In this document: in pieces, positions 11,641 through 22,559 of the stretch
Layout of the letters: every line of letters starts with the position of its first letter
Position numbering within the stretch: the first letter of the stretch is position 1
Assembly (NCBI GenBank): GCA_012295275.1
Contig: CM022673.1
Location: 13,555,288-13,619,287 of the forward strand
DNA: 64,000 bases
Origin: Chrysomallon squamiferum
Lineage: Eukaryota; Mollusca; Gastropoda; Neomphalida; Peltospiridae
Direction: 5' to 3'
The notes under the pieces: generated by a model
The model's input: only the letters and a program-made list of their open reading frames with translations
What the model was told of the DNA's origin: nothing
Databases searched by the model: none
Translations under genes and position numbers: made by a program

Positions 11641-12193
11641 AAATTCAAGGTTACTAAGTTTACTTGATTAAAAGTAATAATCTGTAGGCTTGCTGAGGAT
11701 TACTCGGCGACGTTAAATACCTCACTGTTGTCTTATTTCTTGGCCAGCGTATTTGATGAATAAACATAAGAGAATTGCAGTGTTGATGTGTGAAACATGC
11801 TAGCACAGGATGCACAAGTCATGACCTTTTGGCCTGTCCATCTGAATCGATATGTAACAAAACATGGTCTAATAGACAATCAAATGTGACGTCATAGTTT
11901 GAGTCAATACGCACGTAACAGGAAACAGCGATATCGGGCGACCTTCGAGTGCGCGTAAATTCAGAAAAACGAATCATATGGCTTTTTTTATATATATATA
12001 TATATATATATGGCTAAAATTTGGTTATAAAAAGTGCAAAAATGCCAGGATATTTGCTTTGTTTCACCATTTGCAACGACTGGCTATTATTTTGTAAATT
12101 TTACCATTTGCAGTTGTTTTTCAAACGCTTTCAAATGTTTTTATCTAAGAGTTATTTAAATGTTTTTGTTCACGGTATAGCCTTGCTCTGTAT

Positions 12194-12228
<35 letters not shown>

Positions 12229-12340
12229 TTACTGTAAGTTGTAAATGCTGCTACTGATGAACAAAATTACTATCTTGCGTGTTTCATATAAATAAACATC
12301 TTAATGCTACATGATGCTAAGTCAGCTGTTATTTATAACT
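11640..12340. other. Intergenic spacer
   Basis: Contains a perfect TGACGTCA at 11887-11894, a CpG-rich stretch near 11,930-11,960, a (TA)n run at about 11,990-12,010 and a (TTTA)n run at about 12,192-12,230. No gene recognised. Confidence 0.55.
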
Positions 12341-12344
12341 CGTT

Positions 12345-12430
12345 TATGGTTGTGGCGCTATAGGTCGCAGATTCAGTACCCCTGGGTGTGTTGCTGAGAT
12401 AATTTCCAGTCCAGCCAAGTTCCATAATTA
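12345..12430 (+). mobile_element. tRNA-derived SINE remnant
   Basis: A B-box-like GATTCAGTACC (12370-12380, 9 of 11 consensus positions) is followed by a core ending ATAATTTCCAGTCCAGCCAA. The same core follows a B box at 41.9 kb (minus strand) and appears near 29.71 and 44.49 kb. The layout resembles a repeat I recall from gastropods and bivalves. The 5' tRNA head and 3' tail are lost. Confidence 0.5.
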
Positions 12431-13290
12431 TGTATGTGAAGGTTCAGATAATAGGATTCTTTTCATTAATTAATCCGATCATGTTATTTTGATAGACCAT
12501 TACTGTTTCTGTTAATATATCATGTATCTATTCTTACACGACGATTACGGCAACAGAATGACGTCTTAATATGTAAATTATTAATGTACATATTCTGTTC
12601 TACACACGCACTCCCTATGCTTCGAATTGTGTTACCAAATATGTATATATATATATATATTTTTACGAATACTCGATTAGTTTCCCTCGCTGACGATTCC
12701 TTTTTACAAACTGTTGCCTTACATGCAATTCTCTGTAGCCTTTCTGCTCGTAAATTAAAATATTGTAATCTCGTTGATTAATGAACCTTTGTGAACTTTT
12801 CGTGGGACGATTAAACAGTCTGTTAAAGTTCTTCATACTATTGAGTTATTATTTTATTGTTTTCAACGCCGTATCACAGTTCCAAACAAAATATGACAAT
12901 AAAATAATACTTTTAAAAAGTATTTGAACGCCGCCATTTTAACCCTTTGCAATAGGAGTGGTGACGTCATATTATATAAATGATTATAATTTAATAATAT
13001 TAGTAGTTGTAATACTATTGCTAGTAGTAGTAGAAGCAGATGTAGCAGTTGTGGTGGTGGAATAGTAGTAGTGGTAACATGATAAAGTTTTGGATAGCAG
13101 TTATATGGTTATTCACACAAGATAATTTATATTAATTTATATTAATTTATATAAATAAATAAATAAACTGTCGGAATCTACTTGTTTGAGAAATTACCAA
13201 TATGAAGACATATTGAAAATAGAATCAATTATTTTTTTCGAATCTTTAGATTTTTACAAAATAAATGTCATATATTTATTAAACCGACAG
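12431..13290. other. Intergenic spacer
   Basis: Contains TGACGTCT (12559-12566), a perfect TGACGTCA (12962-12969), a short (TA)n run near 12,643-12,660 and a TAG-rich stretch near 13,021-13,075. No gene recognised. Confidence 0.5.
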
Positions 13291-13292
13291 TA

Positions 13293-13358
<66 letters not shown>
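13293..13358. repeat. (AAT)n microsatellite
   Basis: About 22 uninterrupted AAT units. Confidence 0.95.
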
Positions 13359-13360
<2 letters not shown>

Positions 13361-13653
13361 GCTATGTCAGCGGTGACAGAGATTAAAATGAGGATATTAT
13401 ATACAGGTATTTGTATTTATTTCTTTCTTTTTTTTTGTTTAATTTTTTTTTGCAATACGAACTTTTATAATGTATTTGCACAAAACATATGCAACTGCCC
13501 TGTAAGCGATGACGTCACGACTCAAGTCATAAGGGAGTATAATGGGTTCCATTAATATATCTTCTCGGAGTTATATTTTATTATCACATTTTATTATGAA
13601 TCATGGCAGATTCCTAAATTGATAAAATAATAATTTGGAGGAACAGAGATTTC

Positions 13654-13699
<46 letters not shown>

Positions 13700-13848
13700 A
13701 CAGGTACACTTTAAGACATAAATTTAATATAACTATAAAAACCTCGTGGAATAAAAAATAATACCAGGAAGCGATACTAGGACTAAGTGATCGTTTAACT
13801 GTTTGATATGGAACTCCAGCTGAACACATATAATCCAGGTTTAATCCT
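13359..13848. other. Intergenic spacer with CRE and poly(T)
   Basis: Contains a perfect TGACGTCA (13510-13517) and a pure T run of about 34 at 13,659-13,692. No gene recognised. Confidence 0.5.
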
Positions 13849-14270
13849 AATGACGTAACAGTGCGAGTCTAAGGCCAAATTAAACCTGCTTCTTAGCAGC
13901 CGATGTTGACATTACGGCTTTTCTTATATTCTTGCTGCCATTATTCTGCACACGGTGAATTTAAATCTATGAATTCTCTTATACGTATCTCGTGTGAGCA
14001 CACCGTGGCAATAGGCGTTACGTAAATAGTGTGATTAAATGATGATTAGCAGGCAGTGAATTATTTTGCGGTCATTTAGGGTGAGTTATGGGGTCACTGG
14101 CTGGTCATGAGGCCGTCGGAACACTGGGATACATAGGCGCATCACGTGATCAAACGCCAGGATTCAAAATGATTATATTCCGTCTGTCTGCCTGCTAGAA
14201 TAGTTCATTGCGCAACCATTAACTTTTATCGGCGGCGAATTATATTTGTGGATTGTCAGTACAGTTATTT
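13849..14270. promoter_or_regulatory. Complex CpG-containing island, candidate enhancer
   Basis: A low-repeat stretch of about 420 bp in repeat-rich DNA. Visible sites are TGACGTAA (13851-13858), an ATGATTAG homeodomain-type site near 14,042, the palindromic E box ATCACGTGAT (14141-14150, MiT/TFE type) and ATTGCGCAAC (14207-14216, one base from the C/EBP palindrome). No splice-bounded coding frame is present. Function is inferred from motif density only. Confidence 0.35.
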
Positions 14271-14920
14271 ATTCAAAACCGTCAAAACTATGCTTTACTT
14301 GTTGACCATTAAATTAAAAAAAAAAAAAAAATTCTTTATATTTTTTAAAATAAATAAATAAATATTGAATGAATGAATAAATGAAATCAAATGAACGAAT
14401 AAAATAAATAAATAAATAAAAATTAAAATAAAAATAAACAAATAACAATAAAAAGATTAAACCTATTATTATAGTTTCAATCGTTCATCATTAAAGTTTC
14501 ATTCTTGCCCATCAAGTCCAAGAAAAAGAAAGTTGTATCTTCTTTCTTTTAAAAGGTTAGATTATTTCCGATCAGTATTAAGAGGGTTTGGAATCAAATC
14601 AGTAAATTAGTGATGGAAAAACATCATTAAGAGTAGTAATAATGTTACGACCTGAAACCTTGAATACATTCTACATTGATGCTTTTATTTTAACCTCGAA
14701 CAAATTCTACATGATGCTTTTATTTTACACATTTATTTGTATTTCTGTTAGTGTTATTTCAAGGAAATAAAATAAAATAATTTAAAAAGGAGATTAAAAA
14801 TCAATATAAAAATGGCAGCCTCTAATAATTAGTACTCATAACTTTTTTTTTTCATAATTTATTATAAGCAAAGTTCATTTTTCTTTTCCATATGAAAAGA
14901 CCAACTGAAAAGCTATTTGC
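14271..14920. other. Intergenic AT-rich spacer
   Basis: Contains poly(A) at about 14,315-14,330 and (AAAT)n at about 14,350-14,430. A direct repeat of ATTCTACAT...ATGCTTTTATTTTA lies at about 14,670-14,730. No gene recognised. Confidence 0.5.
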
Positions 14921-14923
14921 TTC

Positions 14924-14931
14924 AGAGAGAG

Positions 14932-14991
<60 letters not shown>

Positions 14992-15010
14992 TGTGTGTGT
15001 GTGTGTGTGT
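14924..15010. repeat. (GA)n(GT)n compound microsatellite
   Basis: About 33 GA units to 14,989, followed directly by about 10 GT units. Open frames across it on both strands are Arg/Glu or Leu/Ser repeats and are not genes. Confidence 0.95.
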
Positions 15011-15780
15011 GGGGAGGGCATACTGAGCAGAAGGGATTGAAGGGGCGTGACTATACCAGATATAATCAACAATTAAAACTCATGTATTCTATAAGAGGAT
15101 GCAGAAAACCGTCCGTTTATTTAATCCCTAATTGTAGTAATCCCATCACTACACGCCTAACAACGTTCTGTTACGTTTCCGTTAGGTGCCAAAATATTTC
15201 TTTTGTGTTAATAAATTTATTAGGTGCTTTGTAGTAACAACTACAACATCACCGTTTTACTTCTTCTTCTTTCTTTTTAAAAAAAAAAAAAAAAAAAAAT
15301 AATACAACATCTGACCTGAGTCCACCCACTTCCCACCTGTTCCCATGTACTACTGTTTGCAGATGCACTTGGCCCTATTCTTCTCAGTCAAAAATTCACA
15401 CGTTTTAAGGTGACATATCCTGTACTCCATTTGTGCCGGCTATTGCAGTTAATGCACTTCACTATTATACACACGTCACAGCCAGACACGCCTATACGCG
15501 TAAAAACCTTTGTCCGATTAACCTTAAAGACGTTTTGGACATGAGAGCTTACACTAAAGTGGGTGCAATTTGAATGTTGCTTTATTTGTGTCGGAAACAT
15601 AATGCGCGAGCAGCTGTCGACGGAAATGTGTCTTAAAATACTTTTCTTTTCATTTTTCATTTTTTTTTTAACCTTTTTGAATAAAATTTAAAAAAAAAAA
15701 ATAAAACCTACTTTTTATATTTATGATATTATCTGACAAGTAATATTATCACGGCTATTATCATTTTGAAAGGAAATAGC
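15011..15780. other. Intergenic spacer with moderately complex sequence
   Basis: Contains poly(A) runs at about 15,279-15,299 and 15,691-15,701. The 90-codon minus-strand frame at 15,660-15,388 has no recognisable domain or splice context, and I do not call it a gene. Confidence 0.45.
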
Positions 15781-16080
15781 CTAACTACCAACGGCTCATC
15801 CTTTCAAAACAAGCGGAAGTACAACTTAGCATTTGTCTTCATCATGCTCTTTACAGCAGAAGGTAACTCCGCCTGCCATTTCACATCCACTAAAGCGCCG
15901 CTTTACATACTCATGCACAGTAATGTTATTATTTGTTGGTGACTAAGTGCTTGTCCTCAAAGGGTCAAAGTTCAAACTAAGTTTGAGAATTTGTCCGAAG
16001 TTGACCATGACAACGGCATATTTTTTGTAAGCCAGCCTTAAGCTGGTTTTACAGTAATCTTTTTAACTGACTAACATAGA
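15780..16080. promoter_or_regulatory. Complex island with HNF4-type site
   Basis: Includes GGGTCAAAGTTCA at 15962-15974, a strong match to the DR1 element bound by HNF4/RXR-type nuclear receptors, an ETS-type GCGGAAGT near 15,812 and a donor-like AAG|GTAACT near 15,860. A transcribed element or an enhancer is possible. No protein is evident. Confidence 0.35.
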
Positions 16081-16897
16081 GTTCGTGAGAAAATAATTAT
16101 TTATACACTTCTACATTTTAAATGACTGTGTTTTTTGGTGTTTTTTGTGTTTTTTTTTTAAACATTTCCTTTCATTCTTTCATTGTCTCTTTTTCTTCTT
16201 ACGAGGCTGTAATATAATATTCTACTCTATGACATGAAAACAATTTCATGTGTTCTTTTTATTATTCTTTCATTCTGTTTATGCTTTTTAAATTACCTGT
16301 GGTTTGTCTTCTTCTTCTTCTTTTTTCTTTGACATATTTTACTCAACAGTGGACACAATGACATTTCAAAGTTCAGTGTTTTGTGTAAAAAATTAATACT
16401 GAGACAAAACGGCGACGGAATGTATTAGGACAGTAATTTCAGTCGGGAAATAACACTATTATAATAATAACATCGATTGTAATTTGTTTAACCAAGACAT
16501 TTCAGTGTTGATAATGTCTGAAATTTATTTCTGTTACTGAATAAAAAAACAAACAACAACAACAACAACAACAACAAATAAATAAATAAATAAATAAACA
16601 AATAAAAATAACAATAAAATAAAAATAATTATAAATAAATAAATAAATAAAAGTGTCAGCAATTAAACATTATAAAACAGATAGGCGTATTTTACAACAG
16701 CTTGCTGTGGTTAGTAAATTGTCTGTATACACAGCTATTTTAATGAAAACAAAACTGTTTTGTGGCAGATAAAAATTACTGAAGAATAGTAAACAACATA
16801 AAAAGAAATTAATTTAGATTTGATTACAGAAACAGCATGCTTGATATTGCGGTAACAGATGATGAAACTACAAAGTCTTGATTTCTGTTTCATTTTC

Positions 16898-16900
<3 letters not shown>
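16081..16900. other. Intergenic AT-rich spacer
   Basis: Contains (AAC)n at about 16,553-16,577 and (AAAT)n blocks at about 16,578-16,650. No gene recognised. Confidence 0.55.

Positions 16901-16985
<85 letters not shown>
16901..16985. repeat. (TC)n microsatellite
   Basis: About 42 uninterrupted TC units, the longest dinucleotide run in the window. The plus-strand Ser-Leu frame across it is an artefact. Confidence 0.97.
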
Positions 16986-16989
<4 letters not shown>

Positions 16990-17586
16990 TACATACACAC
17001 AAGCGTTTTAATTCAACATTCTTTTCCATATACCGAAACTATCAACATTCAGAAAACCTTCACTTTGCCACAAACATATTATTTGTCTCCCTATCTTTGT
17101 TTATCTCTTGTTTATTAATTTGTCTGTCTGCCTATCTGTCTATCGAGACATCTACATAATTTTGCATCTATCTTACATTATGCATTTATATATATATATA
17201 TATATATATAAAAAACTCACACAGACAAAAAGAATGACTTGGAAGGATTAGTGCGTGTGTGTACATATGTACGTTTTATTGTCAGGCTGGATATAAATAA
17301 TTTTTAAAGTCACAGTATGTCTCTGTCTCCACATTTTTAGTGCTGGAATGTTGCAGCTAGGTTTTATTGACACGTGACATGTCGTGGCATGGTGCAGCCC
17401 CTACATGGGGTGGTCACTGCCCACACCCTTACAGCTGTCCTTCCGTCAGGCGCTGTCTCGGTTTTATCGCTGGCGTCACCTGCCACGGGTGAAAAGGTGA
17501 CAACGAGAATGATCTGTCCAAATGAATATGAACCTGAACTTATAACTTATGCATTAACTACACATGCATACACAGACATATATATT

Positions 17587-17617
<31 letters not shown>

Positions 17618-17820
17618 GTGTATGTATAGACACGCATACGTACATTACATATTTCTACAAACATAAAAAGAAGAAATTTATTTTTGCTTTGGAATATATA
17701 TCCATTGGTTTTTTTTGCATTTGTGTATATGTCTGTTTCTTTCTCAACCGCACATATAAAACCAACCTCCCCCCCAAATTTATAAAAAAAAAAAAAAAAA
17801 ATTCTGTACTAATAAAATTA
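16986..17820. other. Intergenic spacer with a short complex island near 17.33-17.55 kb
   Basis: Contains (TA)n runs at about 17,188-17,210 and 17,579-17,611 and poly(A) at about 17,785-17,801. The island at 17,330-17,550 is CpG-containing, with an ACGTGACATGTCGTG stretch. A 151-codon frame begins there at 17,374, but more than half of it crosses the simple repeats and poly(A). I reject it as a gene. Confidence 0.45.
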
Positions 17821-18450
17821 AATAAATAAATAAACAAATAACAAATACTGGAACTATGAAACTGTATAAAAGTTATTGACTTTTCGACTGACGTCATGCG
17901 GCGTGGAAATAACGTCATTGTATTTTGACTGATCACATTGACGGGATCGGTCACGACTGACCTTGACCGTTTCTTTATTTATTATAATTATTTTAAAAAC
18001 AAGTGATGCTTTGAGTTTTAGGTAAAGAAGAGTCTCAACACCAGAAATGTTTAGTTTCAGGTCAAAAATAAAATTTAAAAAGAAAACACGTATTACTAAT
18101 ACACGAAAATTATTCCTAATGGCATTTTACGTTTTATATAAATAAAACTAATGTTTATTGTTGAGTTTGAAATTATGATTAATTATTTTTTAAAAGGTTA
18201 TTTGGTTCAACCAGTTTGTGATTATTGACGTAACAGTATTATCTTGGAAGTTAAAAATGTTGCTCGAAATTGTTTAAACGTCGTTACCTCGAAACGTTAC
18301 TGTAACTAATGTCAATAAATAAGAGGTTAATTTATGTATGTAATTTGTTTTATTTATCTCCATTAGCTAACAGTCTGGTGTTATTTATTTCAACAGATAC
18401 ATAAGTTTTAGCGAAACAAATTACCTTTTATAATACAAGGAAAATATAAT
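17821..18450. other. Intergenic spacer with CRE sites
   Basis: Contains a perfect TGACGTCA (17889-17896), a related AACGTCAT near 17,911 and TGACGTAA (18226-18233). No gene recognised. Confidence 0.5.
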
Positions 18451-18496
18451 ATGAGAGAAGGGGGAAAAGAGAGAGGGACAGAAAGAAAGCAAAGCG

Positions 18497-18499
<3 letters not shown>

Positions 18500-18553
<54 letters not shown>
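18500..18553. repeat. (GA)n microsatellite
   Basis: About 27 GA units in an A/G-rich strand context that begins near 18,450. Confidence 0.95.
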
Positions 18554-18558
<5 letters not shown>

Positions 18559-19098
18559 ATTACTGATTCACATCTTAATTTGTGTTTTTCTTTTGCTACA
18601 GTTATTCCCTTTATTTTGACGAAGGAAGAAACAGTTTTCAGCTTATATTCATTTAACTACCGTATGTGCGGACAGACAGACAAGAGAACATTATAAAAAC
18701 AATAACATGCCATTTCTTTTGGATCTTTTTTTTCGCTAGGAGGACAACGTATACAAACATGGATTATTTATGGGGTACATTATCTTTTACTTTGTTAGAA
18801 GTCTCTGTGATATATCGTCTGCGACTGGTTTTCGCTTTACCAACAGGTTCATTGCAGTTAGTTGTGGTGTTTCTGCAGACACGCTATCGCTCTCTGGTCG
18901 AGTTCACAGATCAGGTAAACCGGTCTCCGATTAAACGAAGGTAACCAAAAGGTCAAGGCGATCATTTCTCGGCGCTGTTCTTGCGACTTACACTACTTCC
19001 GTATTTAGTGATTTAGGATAAAATATATTCTTAGCACCTATACTATGTAGTTACTCATTTTACAGGATGATTTTTTTTCTTTAAATCTTTGAAAATTT
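18554..19098. other. Intergenic, short complex island at 18.74-19.02 kb
   Basis: The island holds CpGs and donor-like AG|GTAAAC (near 18,914) and AAG|GTAACC (near 18,941). A 61-codon frame starting at the ATG near 18,760 has no recognisable domain. It may be a noncoding exon or enhancer, and I cannot decide which. Confidence 0.3.
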
Positions 19099-19099
19099 T

Positions 19100-19418
19100 G
19101 ATTTTTTTCGATTATATTTTATACACTTTTATATAATACACTTAACTTTTAATATTCTAAATATGAAACTCTACGCTCTATTTATTTATTTATTTATTTT
19201 TTTGTATTAATTAAATAACTATTTAGGTGGTATAGTCCATGCAAAATTCAAAATTATGGATTTTTTCGATTATATTTTATATACTTTTATATAATACACT
19301 TAACTTTTAATATTCTAAATATAAAACTCTACGTTTTATTTATGGATTTTTTTTTTTTTTTTTTATTAATTAAATAACTATTTAGATGGTATAGTCCACG
19401 GAAAATTCAAAATTATCG
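19100..19418 (+). repeat. Tandem direct duplication, two copies of about 160 bp
   Basis: Copy 1 (19,100-19,258) and copy 2 (19,259-19,418) match nearly base for base: TTTTTTCGATTATATTTTAT, ACACTTAACTTTTAATATTC, ATTAATTAAATAACTATTTA and ATGGTATAGTCCA all occur in both. They differ mainly in the length of the central T/ATTT run and in a few substitutions, so the duplication is fairly recent. Confidence 0.9.
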
Positions 19419-19842
19419 TACCATCAGACTCTATAAATTTAACAATAATTTTATACTTAAATGCATCCATAACAAAATTATAAGATCGCACTGGGTACTT
19501 CTATGAAAACAAATGAAAACGAGAATTAACTCACATTTAAAATTCCCCCTAGAGAAACGGCTTAATTAATTATCTCTTCAGTATTAAGGATATCCAGTTA
19601 AGTCTTGAAATTCTATACACAGTTAATAAGAATAAAATAAAATAAAACGTATTTAATATTTTACTGTAGAAAAGTGCTCAGCTGACTGAACAGTGTCCGA
19701 AGTTTCTATTTTCAATAATAATAATAATAAAAGTAAAAAGTAAATAAATAAATAATAATAATAATAAAATACAAAGTTTATGAAAATATTTCGCTAAATC
19801 CTTAATTGTTTAGTTACTATGTTGTTGTTGTGTTGTTATTGC

Positions 19843-19877
<35 letters not shown>

Positions 19878-20175
19878 TATTATTATCAACAGCTGTCAAA
19901 CACCACCATGAGACCTATGTTTTTTTATGATCTGTAGGATTACACTGATTTAGTACAGAACTTCTTTCTCCACGGAGAAGCTATAATAAATTTGCTTTTG
20001 TCACTTGTCAAAGAAAAGACCACATTATTAAATTTACCAAGACTTAAACAAAAATAATGACATTTGAAGCCAAGACGGCAAAAATTAGAATTTTAAAGAA
20101 TGTAGATGACTTTATATTATTTCAATAAATACATTATAAATAAAAAAACAACTACAACAAACAAACAAACAAAAA
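19419..20175. other. Intergenic AT-rich spacer
   Basis: Contains (AAT)n at about 19,716-19,766 and (ATT)n at about 19,844-19,887. No gene recognised. Confidence 0.55.
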
Positions 20176-20179
20176 AACT

Positions 20180-20180
<1 letters not shown>

Positions 20181-20249
<69 letters not shown>
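20181..20249. repeat. (AC)n followed by poly(A)
   Basis: About 15 AC units (20,181-20,210) followed by about 39 A. This could be the tail of an old retroposon on the plus strand, but no body is recognisable upstream. Confidence 0.9.
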
Positions 20250-20250
<1 letters not shown>

Positions 20251-20374
20251 ACCTGATCTTTACGAGATTAAAGAACTACGTAACGTTAAAATACCCAATC
20301 TCAAAACCTGACGTCTGTCGCTGGGCGAGAACTCATTAAATAAAATAACAATTGAATTTAAATACGTGAATCAG

Positions 20375-20760
20375 GTCTGGTGTAATTAGTATAGCTGTCG
20401 CGGAATGATGGGTCGCGAACTTCACGCATTGCTCTTTTAATCATTGTCTCATAAAGCTAACTCCACAATCGATGGCTTTATTTCCGGTTCCGGTCAGCGC
20501 GAGCGGGTGTTTGGCGGTTATTAACTAATAGCCCTCTGTCCTCTGATGCACTGGGTGCTCAGTTTATGACCCGCTTGACATGTGCCAGTCGAATCCAATA
20601 ATTACATCTGTGGACGGAAATAAGTCTGCTCTCGTATTGTTGTGGTCAGAAGATCAGCAACGTCACGAAATCCAGGGGGTGGGAATGGAAACATTCATCA
20701 CTCTCAGACAAATGTCACCTGTGGATATAAAGACGTTTATTGATTTGGAGGGGGGAGAAA
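20375..20760. promoter_or_regulatory. CpG-containing complex island, candidate enhancer or promoter
   Basis: About 380 bp of non-repetitive DNA, locally the most GC-rich part of the spacer, with TTCCGGTTCCGGTCAGCGCG near 20,484, a TAATTAG homeodomain site near 20,384 and a GGTTATTAACTA HNF1-like half near 20,516. A 73-codon frame at 20,580-20,801 runs into A/G-rich sequence and has no recognisable domain. Regulatory function is inferred. Confidence 0.35.
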
Positions 20761-20930
20761 AGAAAAGAAAAAAGAAAAAAGAAAAGAATAATAGAAAATA
20801 ATAAAAAAATATGTTCGTGTGTGTGAATATATATATGTACCTATATATATATTAACACACACACATAAACATTTTATATATATATATATATATTACTCCA
20901 AACTTTTCTCTTTTGCAAAATAATATAATC

Positions 20931-20965
<35 letters not shown>

Positions 20966-21289
20966 GCGAGCAAGGAACCGTGAGATATTTTTACCTCTGC
21001 CCCGAATCATCTAAATCCGTTCCATTCAGTGATAATCCGATAAATGAGAATTTAATGTTCTTATAGCTAATCAATGCACACTTTATACTTTAATATACCC
21101 GATTCAGTTACCATATATACAGCTATACGAAATAGTAAATGTAAATTATTCATAGTTATTACACACATCACATACAAGTCGTTATTTCACATTGTGCATT
21201 TATATATGATATACGATTATATACTTTAAGATGAAGACCAAAGGCAAGACATTTACACCTATTTTATAGTTCTTGTGCTGATGTATTTC
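20761..21289. other. Intergenic, simple repeats
   Basis: A/G run at 20,758-20,800, (TA)n at 20,874-20,892, and (AG)n passing into (GAGC)n at 20,932-20,970. No gene recognised. Confidence 0.6.
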
Positions 21290-21340
21290 TCTATCTATCT
21301 ATCTATCTATCTATAGATACCCTAACACGGATACCAACAG

Positions 21341-21388
<48 letters not shown>
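21290..21388. repeat. (CTAT)n and (CA)n microsatellites
   Basis: About six CTAT units at 21,290-21,316 and about 23 CA units at 21,342-21,388. Confidence 0.95.
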
Positions 21389-21389
<1 letters not shown>

Positions 21390-22200
21390 ATACGTACTAC
21401 ATACTTTACAAAAAAGAAACGAATATTTCATTTGCGTTCAAAATTTAATAATATTCCAGGAATTTATAAATGAGAATTTTTTATGGGAGTAAATTAAATA
21501 TTTTAATCAACTTGATGTGTCGGTTATCATAATTAAACGACAAAAAAATGTTGTTAAAAAATTAATAATGATAATTAAAAAGTATATTAAAACGATCTAA
21601 TATCTATATATCTATATATATAGAGTGAGCACCAAATACAAAATAGGTTTTATGAAATTTTAGATATTAATTTTTTATTATTATTATTTTATTTAAATTA
21701 AGACCACAAAAACAAAACAAACCCACCATAAAACCTCACCAAACCCCTAACAAAACAGAAAAAAAAAAAAAAAAAGAGAAACAACCAGCCAACAAACATA
21801 TTATTAGTCTTAAAATTATAGACAGCAGAATTATAGGAAAAATAATTTTACATATACATATATGTTAATATCTAATACCTGTTAATATAAAAACGTGTTG
21901 ACATGTCATCACACTAAATTAACGTTAATTAATTATCAGACAAACTCGTTATGATCAAATAATGAACCAGAAACTGACAGAAACCTACGAGAAAAGAATA
22001 TAACAATAATTAGGATTCTTGAATTATATTTAAGATCTTTTGTTAACCAGTAATTAATGAAATTTGATTACTGGTTGAACGTCCATTTCCTCTTGTCAAC
22101 ATATTCAGTTCATGTATTTAGTAATTTACCCCTCTTCCATATGCAAACAAGTCCACCGGAACCTAGATTTTATTTCTACACTAATACCAACAAATACGTT
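21389..22200. other. Intergenic AT-rich spacer
   Basis: Contains poly(A) at about 21,760-21,775 and a short (TA)n. No gene recognised. Confidence 0.55.
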
Positions 22201-22207
22201 AAAAAAA

Positions 22208-22276
<69 letters not shown>

Positions 22277-22345
22277 TTTGAAAATAAAAATAAAAACTCT
22301 AGATGATAATGATAATGATGATCATCATAATGATGATAATAATAA
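22201..22345. repeat. Poly(A)-(TA)n-(AAT)n-(GAT)n compound run
   Basis: About 25 A, then (TA)n, (AAT)n and a GAT/ATG-rich segment ending near 22,345. The two overlapping open frames on opposite strands are artefacts of it. Confidence 0.9.
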
Positions 22346-22559
22346 TACATATTATATATAAATTCATACTTCAGTGCTAGACACTGAATGAAGGATTAAA
22401 ATATACCTTCTTACGAAGTTACCGTATTAATTTTTGTATTTTTATTACTATTATAATTATTATTTTATGTATATACAGTATGTAAATGTAGATAATATAA
22501 AATATGAAATTAATTAATTTATATACGATTAATAAAATTATACACTTTTCTCCATCTCC

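Noticed and set aside
14875-15234. Open frames of 65 and 105 codons on opposite strands over the GA/GT run
   Set aside because: Both consist mostly of Arg-Glu or Leu-Ser dipeptides encoded by the microsatellite.
16878-17159. 93-codon Ser-Leu frame
   Set aside because: Translation of the (TC)n microsatellite plus chance flanks.
17374-17829. 151-codon plus-strand open frame, the longest in the window
   Set aside because: The second half crosses (TA)n, TG-rich sequence and poly(A). The first 65 residues have no recognisable domain, and there is no splice context. It reads as chance.
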